DNA from: Kitasatospora sp. GP82
GTDB lineage: Bacteria > Actinomycetota > Actinomycetes > Streptomycetales > Streptomycetaceae
NCBI RefSeq assembly: GCF_029892105.1
Contig: NZ_JARZAJ010000027.1
Span: 1-64,000, forward strand
DNA: 64,000 bases
Reading direction: 5' to 3'
The position numbers and the translations under genes are program-made. Position 1 is the stretch's first letter. Every line of letters starts with the position of its first letter. Positions 1 through 8,808 of this stretch are shown piece after piece. The notes under the pieces were generated by a model. The model searched no databases. It was not told where the DNA came from and worked only from the letters and a program-made list of their open reading frames with translations.

Positions 1-180
1 GCTGTTGAGTTCTCAAGGAACGGACGCTTCCTTCGAGCCGCCTTCCAGCGGGCCCTCCGGGCGCTTCGTTCTTTCGTGTTCCCAGCTTATCAGATCCATT
101 TTCCCGGTGTTAACCAGAGGTTTACTGATCCGACTTGCTTTGTTCACCGCTGAAGCGCGGCGACCTGAGCAACGATAGCC
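1..180 (-). promoter_or_regulatory. rRNA operon leader and promoter region (16S off the left edge)
   Basis: Read on the minus strand, positions 18 to 1 give CCTTGAGAACTCAACAGC, the conserved element found a short way ahead of 16S rRNA in Streptomyces and other actinobacteria. Upstream of it a promoter-like pair is visible: TTAACA at 113-108 and ATAAGC at 90-85, separated by 17 bases. No protein-coding signal is convincing here. I infer that an rRNA operon is transcribed leftwards out of the window. The 16S gene itself is not in view. Confidence 0.65.
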
Positions 181-199
181 CGTCCTGACGCCAGTGCCT

Positions 200-497
200 A
201 ATCGAGGCACACCGGGTGTCACCCGATCAGATGCGGGCGGCCCGCGGAGGCTGGAGGTCTCCGCGATCGTCGACGCTCAGCCAGATGCCGTAGAGTGCGG
301 CGCGTTGGCCAAGAGGACTAGACCACTTGAACTCGCGGGGGCCGTCGACACTGGCGCGGCGTACAGCCGGGGGACGCACGTGGCGCACCCGCGAGATCCT
401 TGCGATATGTCCCAACTTGGCATGATTTAGGCTTCAGTCGATGTCTCCGTCGCTGCCCGCGGCGGCACGCTGTACTCCGTACTTGGGAGGCTCCACC
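200..497. other. Non-coding region between the rRNA leader and crr
   Basis: No frame with convincing codon bias is present. The crr promoter must lie here; I could not fix its -35 and -10 boxes. A good ribosome site, GGGAGG at 485-490, sits seven bases before the crr ATG. Confidence 0.5.
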
Positions 498-947
498 ATG
501 ACCACTGTGACCTCGCCGCTGGCCGGTCGCGCCGTTGGGCTCGCTGCCGTGCCCGACCCCGTCTTTGCCGGCGCCATGGTGGGCCCCGGCACTGCCATCG
601 ACCCGGTCCGGGAGCCCACCGCTGCGGTGGCTCCGGTGGACGGTCTGGTTGTGTCTATGCACCCGCACGCGTTCGTGGTGATGGACGAGGACGGTCACGG
701 TGTGCTGACGCACCTCGGGATCGACACCGTGCAGCTGAACGGCGAGGGCTTCGAGCTGCTGGTCAGCAAGGGCGACCAGGTCAAGCGCGGTCAGCCGGTC
801 ATCAAGTGGGATCCGGCCGCGGTCGAGGCGGCCGGGAAGTCGCCGATCTCGCCGATCGTCGCGCTGGAGGCCTCGGCCGAGCAGCTCGGCGAGGTTGTCG
901 AGACCGGTGATGTCGCCACCGGCGGCACGCTGTTCACCTGGAACTGA
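498..947 (+). CDS. crr: PTS glucose-type EIIA component
   Basis: A 149-residue cytoplasmic phosphocarrier of the EIIA-Glc family, which passes phosphate from HPr to sugar-specific EIIB domains and acts as a regulatory protein. The family signature HLGIDTVQL is present, with the expected phosphorylated histidine at about residue 72 and the auxiliary histidine in HPHAF at about residue 56. The length matches single-domain EIIA of Streptomyces. An in-frame start further upstream is possible, but GGGAGG at 485-490 favours the ATG at 498. It precedes ptsI on the same strand, separated by a strong hairpin, so the two may be transcribed separately. No ptsH (HPr) is in the window. Confidence 0.93.
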   Translation: MTTVTSPLAGRAVGLAAVPDPVFAGAMVGPGTAIDPVREPTAAVAPVDGLVVSMHPHAFVVMDEDGHGVLTHLGIDTVQLNGEGFELLVSKGDQVKRGQPVIKWDPAAVEAAGKSPISPIVALEASAEQLGEVVETGDVATGGTLFTWN

Positions 948-966
948 TCCCGGGTACATGCGCATC

Positions 967-1004
967 GTGCGCCGTCCCGCGTGCTGGCGCGTGGGACGGC
1001 GCAC
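967..1004 (+). terminator. Hairpin between crr and ptsI
   Basis: GTGCGCCGTCCC pairs with GGGACGGCGCAC around a short GC-rich loop. There is no T tract. It may attenuate or end crr transcription before ptsI. Confidence 0.55.
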
Positions 1005-1131
1005 CGCACTATCCAGGCCGCCGAGCGGCCACCACCCGTAGTGACCCCGTGACGGACAAGCCCGGCCCGGCCCCGACGAAAGCCACGAGGAGTGGCGAAC
1101 GGCCGGAGTACGGGTGAAAGGAACACAGAAA

Positions 1132-2802
1132 ATGGAACAGGCGCTGCGCGGCGTAGGTGTCAGCCATGGTGTCGCGATCGGCCAGGTCCGGCACATGGGC
1201 ACTGCGGTCCTCGAACCGCCCGCGACTCAGATCCCGACCGAGGACGCGCCGCGCGAGCAGGCTCGCGCGCAGGCGGCTGTGGATGCCGTGGCGGCGGACC
1301 TGATCGCTCGGGGAAACCTGGCGGGTGGCGAGGCCCAGGCCGTACTGGAGGCCCAGGCGCTGATGGCGCAGGACCCCGAGCTGATGGCGGATGTCAGCCG
1401 CCGGATCGCCGTCGGCAGCAGCGCGGAGCGCGGCGTGTACGACGCCTTCGCCGCCTACCGGGCTCTGCTGGCCGCCGCCGGTGACTACCTGGCCGGCCGG
1501 GTCGCCGACCTGGACGATGTCCGCAACCGTATCGTCGCCCGTCTGCTGGGTGTGCCGATGCCGGGTGTGCCGGACAGCGACGAGCCGTATGTGCTGTTCG
1601 CCCGCGACCTGGCGCCGGCCGACACCGCACTGCTGGACCCGACCCTGGTGCTCGGCTTTGTGACCGAGGAGGGCGGGCCGACCAGCCACAGCGCCATCCT
1701 CGCCCGTGCGATGGGTGTCCCGGCCGTCGTCGCGCTGCCCGGTGCGACCGAGCTGATCGAGGGCCTGGTCGTCGCGGTGGACGGCAGCACCGGTGAGGTT
1801 CTGGTCAACCCGTCCGAGGAGAAGCAGGCCGAGCTGCGGCAGGCCGCTGCCGAGCGGAAGGCCGCGCTGTCCGCCTCGTCCGGCCCGGGTCAGACCTCGG
1901 ACGGTCACAAGGTGCCGCTGCTCGCCAATGTCGGTGGGCCCGCCGACCTGCCGGCCGCGCTGGATGCGGGCGCAGAGGGTGTCGGTCTGTTCCGGACGGA
2001 GTTCCTCTTCCTCGACGACTCGGCGAAGGCTCCGAGTGAGGAGAAGCAGGTCGAGGCGTACCGGAAGGTGCTGGAGGCGTTCCCGGAGAGCCGGGTCGTG
2101 GTGCGGGTGCTGGACGCCGGTGCCGACAAGCCGCTGGACTTCCTGACTCCGGTCGACGAGCCGAACCCGGCACTGGGTGTGCGGGGTCTTCGTACCCTGC
2201 TCGACAATCCCGAGGTGCTGCAGAGCCAGCTGCGTTCGCTGGCGAAGGCGGCCGAGGGGCTGCCGGTGCACCTTGAGGTGATGGCGCCGATGGTGGCCGA
2301 CCGGGTGGATGCCAAGGCGTTCGCGGATGCCTGCCGGGAAGCGGGGCTGTCGGCCAAGTTCGGCGCGATGGTGGAGATCCCCTCGGCCGCGCTGCGCGCC
2401 CGCTCGATCCTCCGGGAGGTCGAGTTCCTGTCGCTGGGGACCAATGACCTCGCTCAGTACACCTTCGCCGCCGACCGTCAGGTGGGTGCGCTGGCGCGGC
2501 TTCAGGACCCGTGGCAGCCCGCGCTGCTCGATCTGATCGCCGCTGCTGCCGATGCGGCACGGTCCACCGGTAAGAGCTGCGGCGTGTGCGGCGAGGCGGC
2601 CTCCGACCCGCTGCTCGCCTGTGTGCTGACGGGTCTCGGCGTCACCAGCCTGTCGATGGGCGCAGCGTCGATTCCTTACGTGCGGAGCGCTCTTGCCAAG
2701 TACACGCTGGCGCAGTGCCAGCGGGCGGCGGAGGCGGCTCGGGCTACCGACACCGCCGAGGAGGCACGGGCTGCGGCGCAGCAGGTGCTCTCCGGCGAGT
2801 GA
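1132..2802 (+). CDS. ptsI: PTS Enzyme I (phosphoenolpyruvate-protein phosphotransferase)
   Basis: A 556-residue Enzyme I, the soluble first step of the phosphotransferase system: it takes phosphate from phosphoenolpyruvate and gives it to HPr. The active-site motif GGPTSHSAIL places the phosphorylated histidine at about residue 186. The C-terminal PEP-binding barrel carries the conserved acid cysteine in CGVCGEA at about residue 486. A GTG at 1114 is in frame, but AAAGGA at 1117-1122 is correctly spaced for the ATG at 1132, and that start gives the usual family length. It follows crr, which supports a sugar-PTS role. It could also energise DhaM, encoded at 53.5 kb. Confidence 0.95.
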   Translation: MEQALRGVGVSHGVAIGQVRHMGTAVLEPPATQIPTEDAPREQARAQAAVDAVAADLIARGNLAGGEAQAVLEAQALMAQDPELMADVSRRIAVGSSAERGVYDAFAAYRALLAAAGDYLAGRVADLDDVRNRIVARLLGVPMPGVPDSDEPYVLFARDLAPADTALLDPTLVLGFVTEEGGPTSHSAILARAMGVPAVVALPGATELIEGLVVAVDGSTGEVLVNPSEEKQAELRQAAAERKAALSASSGPGQTSDGHKVPLLANVGGPADLPAALDAGAEGVGLFRTEFLFLDDSAKAPSEEKQVEAYRKVLEAFPESRVVVRVLDAGADKPLDFLTPVDEPNPALGVRGLRTLLDNPEVLQSQLRSLAKAAEGLPVHLEVMAPMVADRVDAKAFADACREAGLSAKFGAMVEIPSAALRARSILREVEFLSLGTNDLAQYTFAADRQVGALARLQDPWQPALLDLIAAAADAARSTGKSCGVCGEAASDPLLACVLTGLGVTSLSMGAASIPYVRSALAKYTLAQCQRAAEAARATDTAEEARAAAQQVLSGE

Positions 2803-2826
2803 TGCCGGGTGATGTGACGAGGTGAT

Positions 2827-2858
2827 GAAGGGGCGGCCCCGCAGCGGGGCGCCCCTTC
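2827..2858. terminator. Bidirectional terminator between ptsI and acetoacetyl-CoA synthetase
   Basis: GAAGGGGC pairs with GCCCCTTC, with an inner GGCCCC/CGGGGC stem. It lies between two convergent genes and can serve both. Confidence 0.75.
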
Positions 2859-2882
2859 GTCGTTCGACCGGGACGGGTGCCC

Positions 2883-4919
2883 TCAGGCGCGGCGCTCGCG
2901 ACCGAGGGTCTCGAAGAAGCGCAGATGGTCGAGGTTGTCGACGGAGCCCGGGTTGACGGCCTGGTCGAGGGGGGTGCCGGAGAGCAGGCGCTTGACCGGG
3001 ACCTCGATCCGCTTGCCGGTGAGGGTGTGCGGAAGGCCGTTCACCGCGATGACCTCGTCGGGCACATGGCGCGGCGAGAGCTGCTCGCGCAGGGTGGTAC
3101 GGATCCGGGCACGGAGTGAGTCGTCGAGCGCGGCGCCGGGGGCGAGGACGACGAAGAGGGGCATCCAGTAGCCGCCCTCCGGCTCCTCCAGGCCGATGAC
3201 CAGGGACTCGGCAATCTCGGGGAGGCGCTCGACGACCTCGTAGATGTCGGCGGAGCCCATTCGGACGCCCTGGCGGTTGAGGGTCGAGTCGGAGCGGCCG
3301 TGGATGACGACGGTGCCGCGTGCGGTGACGGTGATCCAGTCGCCGTGGCGCCAGATGCCCGGGTACATCTCGAAGTAGCTGTCGCGGTAGCGATGGCCGT
3401 CGGGGTCGTTCCAGAAGCCGGTGGGCATGGACGGGAGTGGCTTGGTGACGACCAGTTCACCGACCTCACCGGGGTGCGGGCGGCCCTGGACGTCCCAGGA
3501 CTCTACGGCTGCGCCCAGGCAGGGGGCCTGGATCTCGCCGAGGTACACCGGAAGGGTGGGGACGCCGCCGACGAAGCAGCTGCAGACGTCGGTACCGCCG
3601 CTGACGGAGGCGAGCCAGACGTCCTGCTTGACCTCGTCGTAGATCCACTGGAAGCCGTCGGGCGGGAGCGGGGAGCCGGTGGTGCCGATGCAGCGGACGG
3701 CGCTGAGGTCGAGATCGCGGCCCGGGTGCAGCTCGGCCTTGCGGCTGGCGATCACGTACGCGGCGGAGGTGCCGAGGACGGTGGCGCCGGTGCGGGCGGC
3801 GGCGGACCAGAGGGCACCGGTGTCGGGGTGGCCCGGGCTTCCGTCGTAGGTGACGATCGTGGACCCGACGAGGAGGCCGGCGACGAGGAAGTTCCACATC
3901 ATCCAGCCGGTGGAGGTGTACCAGAGGAAGCGGTCCTCGGGGCCCAGGTCGAGGTGCAGGCCCGCCTGCTTGAGGTGCTCGACCAGGATGCCGCCCTGGC
4001 TCTGGACGATGGCCTTGGGCAGGCCGGTGGTGCCGGAGGAGTAGAGCACCCAGAGCGGGTGGTCGAACGGGACCTGTTCGAAGACGGGATCGGTGTCCGC
4101 GGCGACCAGGTCGTCCCAGTGGAGGGCACCCTCGGGGACGGGAGCTCCCAGGAGGGGGACGTGGATCACGGCGCGAAGGGTGGGCAGTTCGCGGCGCAGC
4201 TCGGCGACCACCTCGGTGCGGTCGTGGTCCTTGCCGCCGTAGCGGTAGCCGTCGACGGCGAAGAGTACGACGGGCTCGATCTGCTGGAGGCGGTCGAGGA
4301 CGCTGCGGGCGCCGAAGTCGGGGGCGCAGGACGTCCAGACGGCACCGACGGCGGCGGTGGCGAGGAGGGCGACGACGGCCTGCGGGATGTTGGGCAGGTA
4401 GGCGCCGACGCGGTCGCCGGGGCGCACGCCCTGGGCTCGGAGAGCCTCGGCGAGCGAGCCGACCTGGCGGCGCAGTGCGGCCCAACTGAGGGCGGTGGGC
4501 TGCTCGGTGGTCTCGTCGAGGTGGAGGATGGCCGGCTGGTCGGCGTGATTCCCCTTCTCTCCGTTCGGAGCGGGCTTGGCATGGCGGAGGGCGTGCTCGG
4601 CGTAGTTGAGGCGGGCGCCGGGGAACCAGCGGGCACCCGGCATGGCCGTATCGGCGAGGACGGCCTCGGGCGCAGTGGAGAAGCGGACGTCGAACCACTG
4701 GGTGACGGCCGTCCAGAAGCGCTCCAGGTCCTCGGTGGACCAGGTGTGCAGGGCCGCATAGCGGGCGGCGGCCTGGTCGTCGTCCGTGGTGGGGGCGAGG
4801 GGGGCGGCAGGGGCGCCGTGGTGTTCGGCGGCCCAGGTCTGGAAGGCCACGAGCTGGGTGGCGGCGGCGCGAGCGGGGTCGGGCCGCCAGAGCGGCTGGT
4901 CCTGGGTTGGGGTGCTCAC
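2883..4919 (-). CDS. Acetoacetate-CoA ligase (acetoacetyl-CoA synthetase)
   Basis: A 678-residue member of the acyl-adenylate-forming (ANL) superfamily. It is expected to activate acetoacetate with ATP and CoA to acetoacetyl-CoA, feeding ketone-body carbon into central or polyketide metabolism. The AMP-binding loop YSSGTTGLPK is near residue 300. The C-terminal part carries RSDSTLNRQGVRMGSADIYE and a TLTGKRIEVPVK lysine motif. Length and the N-terminal Trp-rich segment fit acetoacetyl-CoA synthetases better than the shorter acetyl-CoA synthetases. The start is the GTG at 4919, preceded by GGGAG. It converges on ptsI and looks monocistronic. Propionate or another short acyl substrate cannot be excluded. 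Confidence 0.88.
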   Translation of the reverse strand: MSTPTQDQPLWRPDPARAAATQLVAFQTWAAEHHGAPAAPLAPTTDDDQAAARYAALHTWSTEDLERFWTAVTQWFDVRFSTAPEAVLADTAMPGARWFPGARLNYAEHALRHAKPAPNGEKGNHADQPAILHLDETTEQPTALSWAALRRQVGSLAEALRAQGVRPGDRVGAYLPNIPQAVVALLATAAVGAVWTSCAPDFGARSVLDRLQQIEPVVLFAVDGYRYGGKDHDRTEVVAELRRELPTLRAVIHVPLLGAPVPEGALHWDDLVAADTDPVFEQVPFDHPLWVLYSSGTTGLPKAIVQSQGGILVEHLKQAGLHLDLGPEDRFLWYTSTGWMMWNFLVAGLLVGSTIVTYDGSPGHPDTGALWSAAARTGATVLGTSAAYVIASRKAELHPGRDLDLSAVRCIGTTGSPLPPDGFQWIYDEVKQDVWLASVSGGTDVCSCFVGGVPTLPVYLGEIQAPCLGAAVESWDVQGRPHPGEVGELVVTKPLPSMPTGFWNDPDGHRYRDSYFEMYPGIWRHGDWITVTARGTVVIHGRSDSTLNRQGVRMGSADIYEVVERLPEIAESLVIGLEEPEGGYWMPLFVVLAPGAALDDSLRARIRTTLREQLSPRHVPDEVIAVNGLPHTLTGKRIEVPVKRLLSGTPLDQAVNPGSVDNLDHLRFFETLGRERRA

Positions 4920-5078
4920 GGTGGTGGTCTCCCGGCCTGGGCGGGGACGGGTCTGCTTGTGGCGGAGCCCGTCCGACTGGCGCTGACGGTGCAGACCATG
5001 CCACGTGATCGTCGACAGCGCCAGAGTCCCGCTGGTCGGAGTGCTGAACTCCTGGTGGGGGAACCCGGCAGGGCCTGG

Positions 5079-5624
5079 TCAGGGATGGGCGTAGGCGCCC
5101 TGGAACCAGGCGGTGGAGACGCGGGTGTGGAACGGGAAGGCCAGTGGGACGGGGGCGGGAATCAGCTGCCAGCCGTCGGTCTCGTCGGTCGGCTTGGACG
5201 GCGGTAGCTCGGCGAGGTCACGGGCGGGGAGGAGGCCGAAGAGGCAGAGGTAGCCGCCGGCCTGGTCGGAGTCGGTGGCGACCAGGGTGATCAGGTCGGC
5301 CTCGGCCTCGATGCCTGTCTCCTCGTGGAGTTCGCGTACGCAGGCCTGTTGCCAGCTCTCGCCGTAGTCGACGTAGCCGCCGGGGAGGGCGAGTTTGCCG
5401 TAGCCGGGCTCGATGGTGCGGCGGATGACGACCAGGGCCTGGGCCTCGGGTGTGGTGACGGGGAGCAGGGTGACCACGACGGGCAGTGGGTTGCGGTAGC
5501 TGATCTCGCCGCAGCCCGGGCAGGTGCGGGGCCAGGCAACGGTGCCGGAGGGGTAGGCGGTGCCGCACCAGTGGCAGTGCGTACCGGGGCCGAAGGGGCT
5601 GCGGCGGGCCTGCTGGGTCGTCAT
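5079..5624 (-). CDS. Nudix hydrolase with N-terminal zinc ribbon
   Basis: A 181-residue protein. Residues about 15-40 form a zinc ribbon (CHWCG ... CPGCG), followed by a Nudix fold. The Nudix box is intact: GGYVDYGES, then RELHEETGIE, fitting GX5EX7REUXEEXGU. It should therefore cleave a nucleoside diphosphate linked to another group; zinc-ribbon Nudix enzymes often act on NAD(H)-like or nucleotide-sugar substrates, but the substrate cannot be read from the sequence. Its ATG overlaps the stop of the preceding NrtR-like gene (ATGA), so the two are translationally coupled. That pairing suggests a shared NAD or ADP-ribose theme. Confidence 0.85.
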   Translation of the reverse strand: MTTQQARRSPFGPGTHCHWCGTAYPSGTVAWPRTCPGCGEISYRNPLPVVVTLLPVTTPEAQALVVIRRTIEPGYGKLALPGGYVDYGESWQQACVRELHEETGIEAEADLITLVATDSDQAGGYLCLFGLLPARDLAELPPSKPTDETDGWQLIPAPVPLAFPFHTRVSTAWFQGAYAHP

Positions 5625-6607
5625 GAGGTGGATGGTAGCGGTCTGGGAACCAGGCATGCCCCGGCTGTTGCGGGTGCTTCGTCCTCGCGGGCGGGGCGGA
5701 GCAGGGGTGGGTGGAGGATCTGGGCGTCGCCCGAGCGGTAGCAGCGGGCGCGGGGGCCGCCTCTGGCTCCGCCGCGGTGGGAGGTGGCGCCGGTGCCCTC
5801 GACGAAGCCGGGCACGGAGAGGACCTTGCGATGGAAGTTGCCCGGGTGGAGCTTCTCGTCCCAGACGGCCTCGTAGACGGCGCGCAGCTCGGGGATGGTG
5901 AAGTCGTGCCCGAGGAAGGCGGTGGCCAGCGGGCTGTACTCCAGCTTGGCGCGGGCGCGGTCGAGGCCGTCGGCGAGGATCCGGGCGTGGTCCAGGGCGA
6001 GGGCGGTGCGGGTGCGGCCCATGGTGGGTGCGGGCGGCCGGGGCGGCTCGGTTAAGACGCCGCCGTGGTGGCCGTGGGTGCCCGGAGCGGCTCCGGTCCG
6101 TCCGCCGACGCCACCCCCGTGGGCCTCGGCGGACGGGCCGGAGGCCCGGGTGGCAGCGAGGTCGAGGGAATCGACCCGGTGCCAGGCGGCGACTGCCGCG
6201 TCGGTGCCGGCCTCTGGGGCCGGTAGATCGGGAGCGAAGGCCAGGTACGCGACCGAGATGACGTGCATCCGCGGGTCGCGGCCCGGGTCTCCGTACGTAC
6301 CGAGCTGCTCCAGGTGGATGCGGCTCAGCGCCGCGTCCGCGTCCGCCGTGAGGTGCAGGCCCGTCCCCTCGACGAGTTCGCGCACCGCCGCCGTCTCCAG
6401 GCTCTCCTCCCCCGCGCGGAGAAAGCCACCGGGCAGCGCCCAGCACCCCTGGTGGGGAGGCTCGCCCCGCCGCACGAGAAGGACGCTGAGCCTGCCCTGA
6501 CAGAGCGTCAGCGCGACCACGTCGACCGTGACGGCTATGAGTCCGTAGGCGCACGGATCGTAGGCCGCCGACCACTGCTGATCGGGCGTCACCCTCCCTG
6601 TGGCCAT
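5621..6607 (-). CDS. NrtR-like Nudix-domain transcriptional regulator
   Basis: A 328-residue protein with an N-terminal Nudix domain (about residues 20-165), a Gly/His/Pro-rich linker, and a C-terminal winged-helix segment (from about residue 215, with LGHDFTIPELRAVYEAVW and GNFHRKVLS). This is the architecture of NrtR regulators, which sense ADP-ribose and control NAD genes. The Nudix box is degenerate: RELVEGTGL has Gly where the second catalytic Glu should be, so hydrolysis is probably lost, as in regulatory members. The linker is longer than usual and contains a TTA leucine codon at 6055-6053, rare in this genome. It heads an operon with the active Nudix gene. Sequence beyond the winged helix is low-complexity. 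Confidence 0.75.
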   Translation of the reverse strand: MATGRVTPDQQWSAAYDPCAYGLIAVTVDVVALTLCQGRLSVLLVRRGEPPHQGCWALPGGFLRAGEESLETAAVRELVEGTGLHLTADADAALSRIHLEQLGTYGDPGRDPRMHVISVAYLAFAPDLPAPEAGTDAAVAAWHRVDSLDLAATRASGPSAEAHGGGVGGRTGAAPGTHGHHGGVLTEPPRPPAPTMGRTRTALALDHARILADGLDRARAKLEYSPLATAFLGHDFTIPELRAVYEAVWDEKLHPGNFHRKVLSVPGFVEGTGATSHRGGARGGPRARCYRSGDAQILHPPLLRPAREDEAPATAGACLVPRPLPSTS

Positions 6608-6897
6608 GCCGCACCTCCCCCGCGGAGCCCCGGTCGTTCTCGATCTGAGCAGAACCTAGCGCATCCGTCTGACAACCGGCCAACCGTTTTTGACCTGCGG
6701 TGGAGCGGACCGCGCAGGAGGGAGCCGCCGGGGTCGTCCGGGGCTCACGGGTATCCGGTGGATGGGCCCCTCCGCGGACGGAGACCGTGCAGGGCCGGGG
6801 GTGCCCCCGAGGAGTGCACGGCTGACGTCGTACCCGGGCCCGGCCCGGCAGGCCCTAGAGTGCAGGCACCCCCAGTTGCGCTGCCAGGAGGCCCTCC

Positions 6898-7824
6898 GTG
6901 TCCGCCGCTCCCCCCGTCCGGCCGGTCTCCTTCGCCGAGGCGCTCGCCGCCGGGCCGCTGGTGCTGGACGGCGGGCTGTCGAACCAGTTGGCGGATGCCG
7001 GACACGACCTGTCGGACGAGCTCTGGTCGGCGCGGCTGCTGGCGGACGATCCGGCGGCGATCACCCGGGCCCACCTCGGTTACTACGAGGCGGGTGCGAG
7101 TGTCGCGATCACCGCGAGCTACCAGGCGAGCTTCGAGGGCTTCGCCCGGCGCGGCGTCGGTCGCGAGGAGGCCGGGCGGCTGCTCGGCCGGAGCGTGGAG
7201 CTGGCACGCGAGGCTGCCCGGCAGGCGGCGGTCGACCGGCCGCTGTGGGTGGCGGCCTCGGTGGGCCCCTACGGTGCGGTGCTGGCCGACGGCTCGGAGT
7301 ACCGGGGCCGGTACGGGATGAGCGTGGCCAGGCTGGCGGCGTTCCACCGGCCTCGTCTTGAGGTGCTGGCGGCGGCCGGTCCCGATGTGCTGGCGATAGA
7401 GACGATCCCGGACGCGGACGAGGCCGAGGCGCTGCTGGGCGTCCTCGGCGGTCTCGGGGTGCCCGCGTGGTTGTCGTTCAGCATCGAGGGCGGGCGGACC
7501 AGGGCCGGGCAGCCGCTGGCGGAGGCGTTCGCACTGGCGGCGCAGGTGCCCGAGGTGCTGGCGGTGGGGGTGAACTGCTGCTCGCCGCGGGATGCGGACG
7601 TGGCCGTCGGACTCGCCGCCCAGGCGACCGGCAAGCCGGTGGTGGTGTACCCCAACAGCGGGGAGCACTGGGATGCCGGCCGCTGGCAGGGCCGGCCGAC
7701 CTTCCGTCCGGACCGGGTGGCATCCTGGCTGGCCGACGGTGCGCGACTGGTGGGCGGCTGCTGCCGGGTCGGCCAGGACCAGATCGCGGGGCTCGCGCAG
7801 TCCGTACGCGCGCTCCGGGGCTGA
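6898..7824 (+). CDS. mmuM: Homocysteine S-methyltransferase
   Basis: A 308-residue cytosolic enzyme of the Pfam S-methyl_trans family. It should transfer a methyl group from S-methylmethionine (or S-adenosylmethionine) to homocysteine, giving methionine. The zinc-binding cysteines are visible: the single Cys in GVNCCSP and the Cys pair in GGCCRVG near the C terminus. The N terminus has LVLDGGLSNQLADAG, matching the family. The GTG start at 6898 follows AGGAGG at 6886-6891 with six bases spacing. It stands alone, divergent from the Nudix pair. Nothing nearby indicates its methyl donor, so S-methylmethionine use is a family inference. Confidence 0.88.
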   Translation: MSAAPPVRPVSFAEALAAGPLVLDGGLSNQLADAGHDLSDELWSARLLADDPAAITRAHLGYYEAGASVAITASYQASFEGFARRGVGREEAGRLLGRSVELAREAARQAAVDRPLWVAASVGPYGAVLADGSEYRGRYGMSVARLAAFHRPRLEVLAAAGPDVLAIETIPDADEAEALLGVLGGLGVPAWLSFSIEGGRTRAGQPLAEAFALAAQVPEVLAVGVNCCSPRDADVAVGLAAQATGKPVVVYPNSGEHWDAGRWQGRPTFRPDRVASWLADGARLVGGCCRVGQDQIAGLAQSVRALRG

Positions 7825-7931
7825 CCGCACGCCCCGTTCAGACAGTCCGCACCCCCGGTACAGCTGACGGCAACTCCGGGGAAACGTGCGCGCCCGGCCG
7901 TCGGCCTGGCAGACTCATGGCGATACCACTT

Positions 7932-7950
7932 CGGTCGACAATGTCGACCG
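7932..7950. promoter_or_regulatory. GylR-type operator ahead of gylR
   Basis: CGGTCGACA-A-TGTCGACCG is a perfect 9+1+9 palindrome 20 bases upstream of the gylR ATG. A near copy lies at 8924-8942 ahead of glpF. I infer autoregulation and co-regulation by the IclR-family GylR. Confidence 0.7.
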
Positions 7951-7969
7951 TCTGTCAGCGGAGGTGCAC

Positions 7970-8734
7970 ATGCCCGGCCCGATCCAGTCGCTCTCGCGGG
8001 CAGCCGCGATCATGCGCCTGCTGGCCGGCGGTGAGCGTCGGCTGGGCCTGTCCGAGGTGGCCACGGCGCTCGGTCTGGCCAAGGGGACGGCACACGGGAT
8101 CCTGCGCACCCTGCAGCAGGAGGGCTTCGTCGAGCAGGACCCGGAGAGCGGCAAGTACCAGCTGGGCGCAGAACTGCTGCGGCTGGGCCAGAGCTATCTG
8201 GACGTGCACGAGCTGCGCGCCCGTGCCCTGGTCTGGGCGGACGACCTGGCCCGCGCGGCCGGTGAGACGGTCTACCTCGGGGTGCTGCACCAGCAGGGCG
8301 TGCTGGTCGTCCACCATGTCTTCCGGCCCGACGACACCAGGCAGGTGCTGGAGGTCGGCTCGATGCAGCCGCTGCACAGCACCGCGCTGGGCAAGGTCCT
8401 GCTGGCGTACGACCCGGTGGCACGCGGGGAGCTGAACGAGGGCCCGCTGGAGGGCTACACCTCGCGCACCCTCACCGAACTCGGCGACATCGATGCCGAG
8501 TGCGCGCTGATCCGCGAGCGCGGCTGGGCCGACGCCATCGAGGAGACCTGGGAGGGCGTGGCCTCGATCGGTGCGCTGATCCAGGACCGGCGACGCAACC
8601 CGGTCGGCGCGGTGTGCATCAGCGGCGCGGTGGAGCGGGTCTGCGAGGACGGGTTCGTGCGTCCCTCCCTGGTCGCCTCGGTGCGCAGCGCGGCGCGGGC
8701 CATCTCGCGGGACCTGGGCGCGGGCCGCTTCTGA
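7970..8734 (+). CDS. gylR: Glycerol operon regulator, IclR family
   Basis: A 254-residue IclR-family protein: an N-terminal winged helix-turn-helix (about residues 8-60, LGLSEVATALGLAKGTAHGILRTL) and a C-terminal effector-binding domain. Size and position directly before glpF-glpK-glpD match GylR of Streptomyces, the substrate-responsive repressor of glycerol catabolism. The ATG at 7970 is preceded by GGAGG at 7960-7964. A perfect palindrome at 7932-7950 overlaps its own upstream region. A strong intrinsic terminator follows, so the structural genes need their own promoter. Confidence 0.92.
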   Translation: MPGPIQSLSRAAAIMRLLAGGERRLGLSEVATALGLAKGTAHGILRTLQQEGFVEQDPESGKYQLGAELLRLGQSYLDVHELRARALVWADDLARAAGETVYLGVLHQQGVLVVHHVFRPDDTRQVLEVGSMQPLHSTALGKVLLAYDPVARGELNEGPLEGYTSRTLTELGDIDAECALIRERGWADAIEETWEGVASIGALIQDRRRNPVGAVCISGAVERVCEDGFVRPSLVASVRSAARAISRDLGAGRF

Positions 8735-8755
8735 TCCTCTCCCCTCACTGCGTGT

Positions 8756-8808
8756 CAGAGCGCGGGCAGGCACAAGCCTGCCCGCGCTCTGACGTTCTGT
8801 CTGTTTTT
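8756..8808 (+). terminator. Intrinsic terminator after gylR
   Basis: A perfect 15-base-pair stem (CAGAGCGCGGGCAGG at 8756-8770 with its complement at 8777-8791), a six-base loop, and a run of six T residues at about 8803-8808. It insulates gylR from glpF. Confidence 0.9.

Noticed and set aside
3300-5207. A plus-strand open frame of 635 codons opposite acetoacetyl-CoA synthetase
   Set aside because: The minus strand has clear acyl-adenylate motifs in frame; the plus frame is low-complexity and unmatched.
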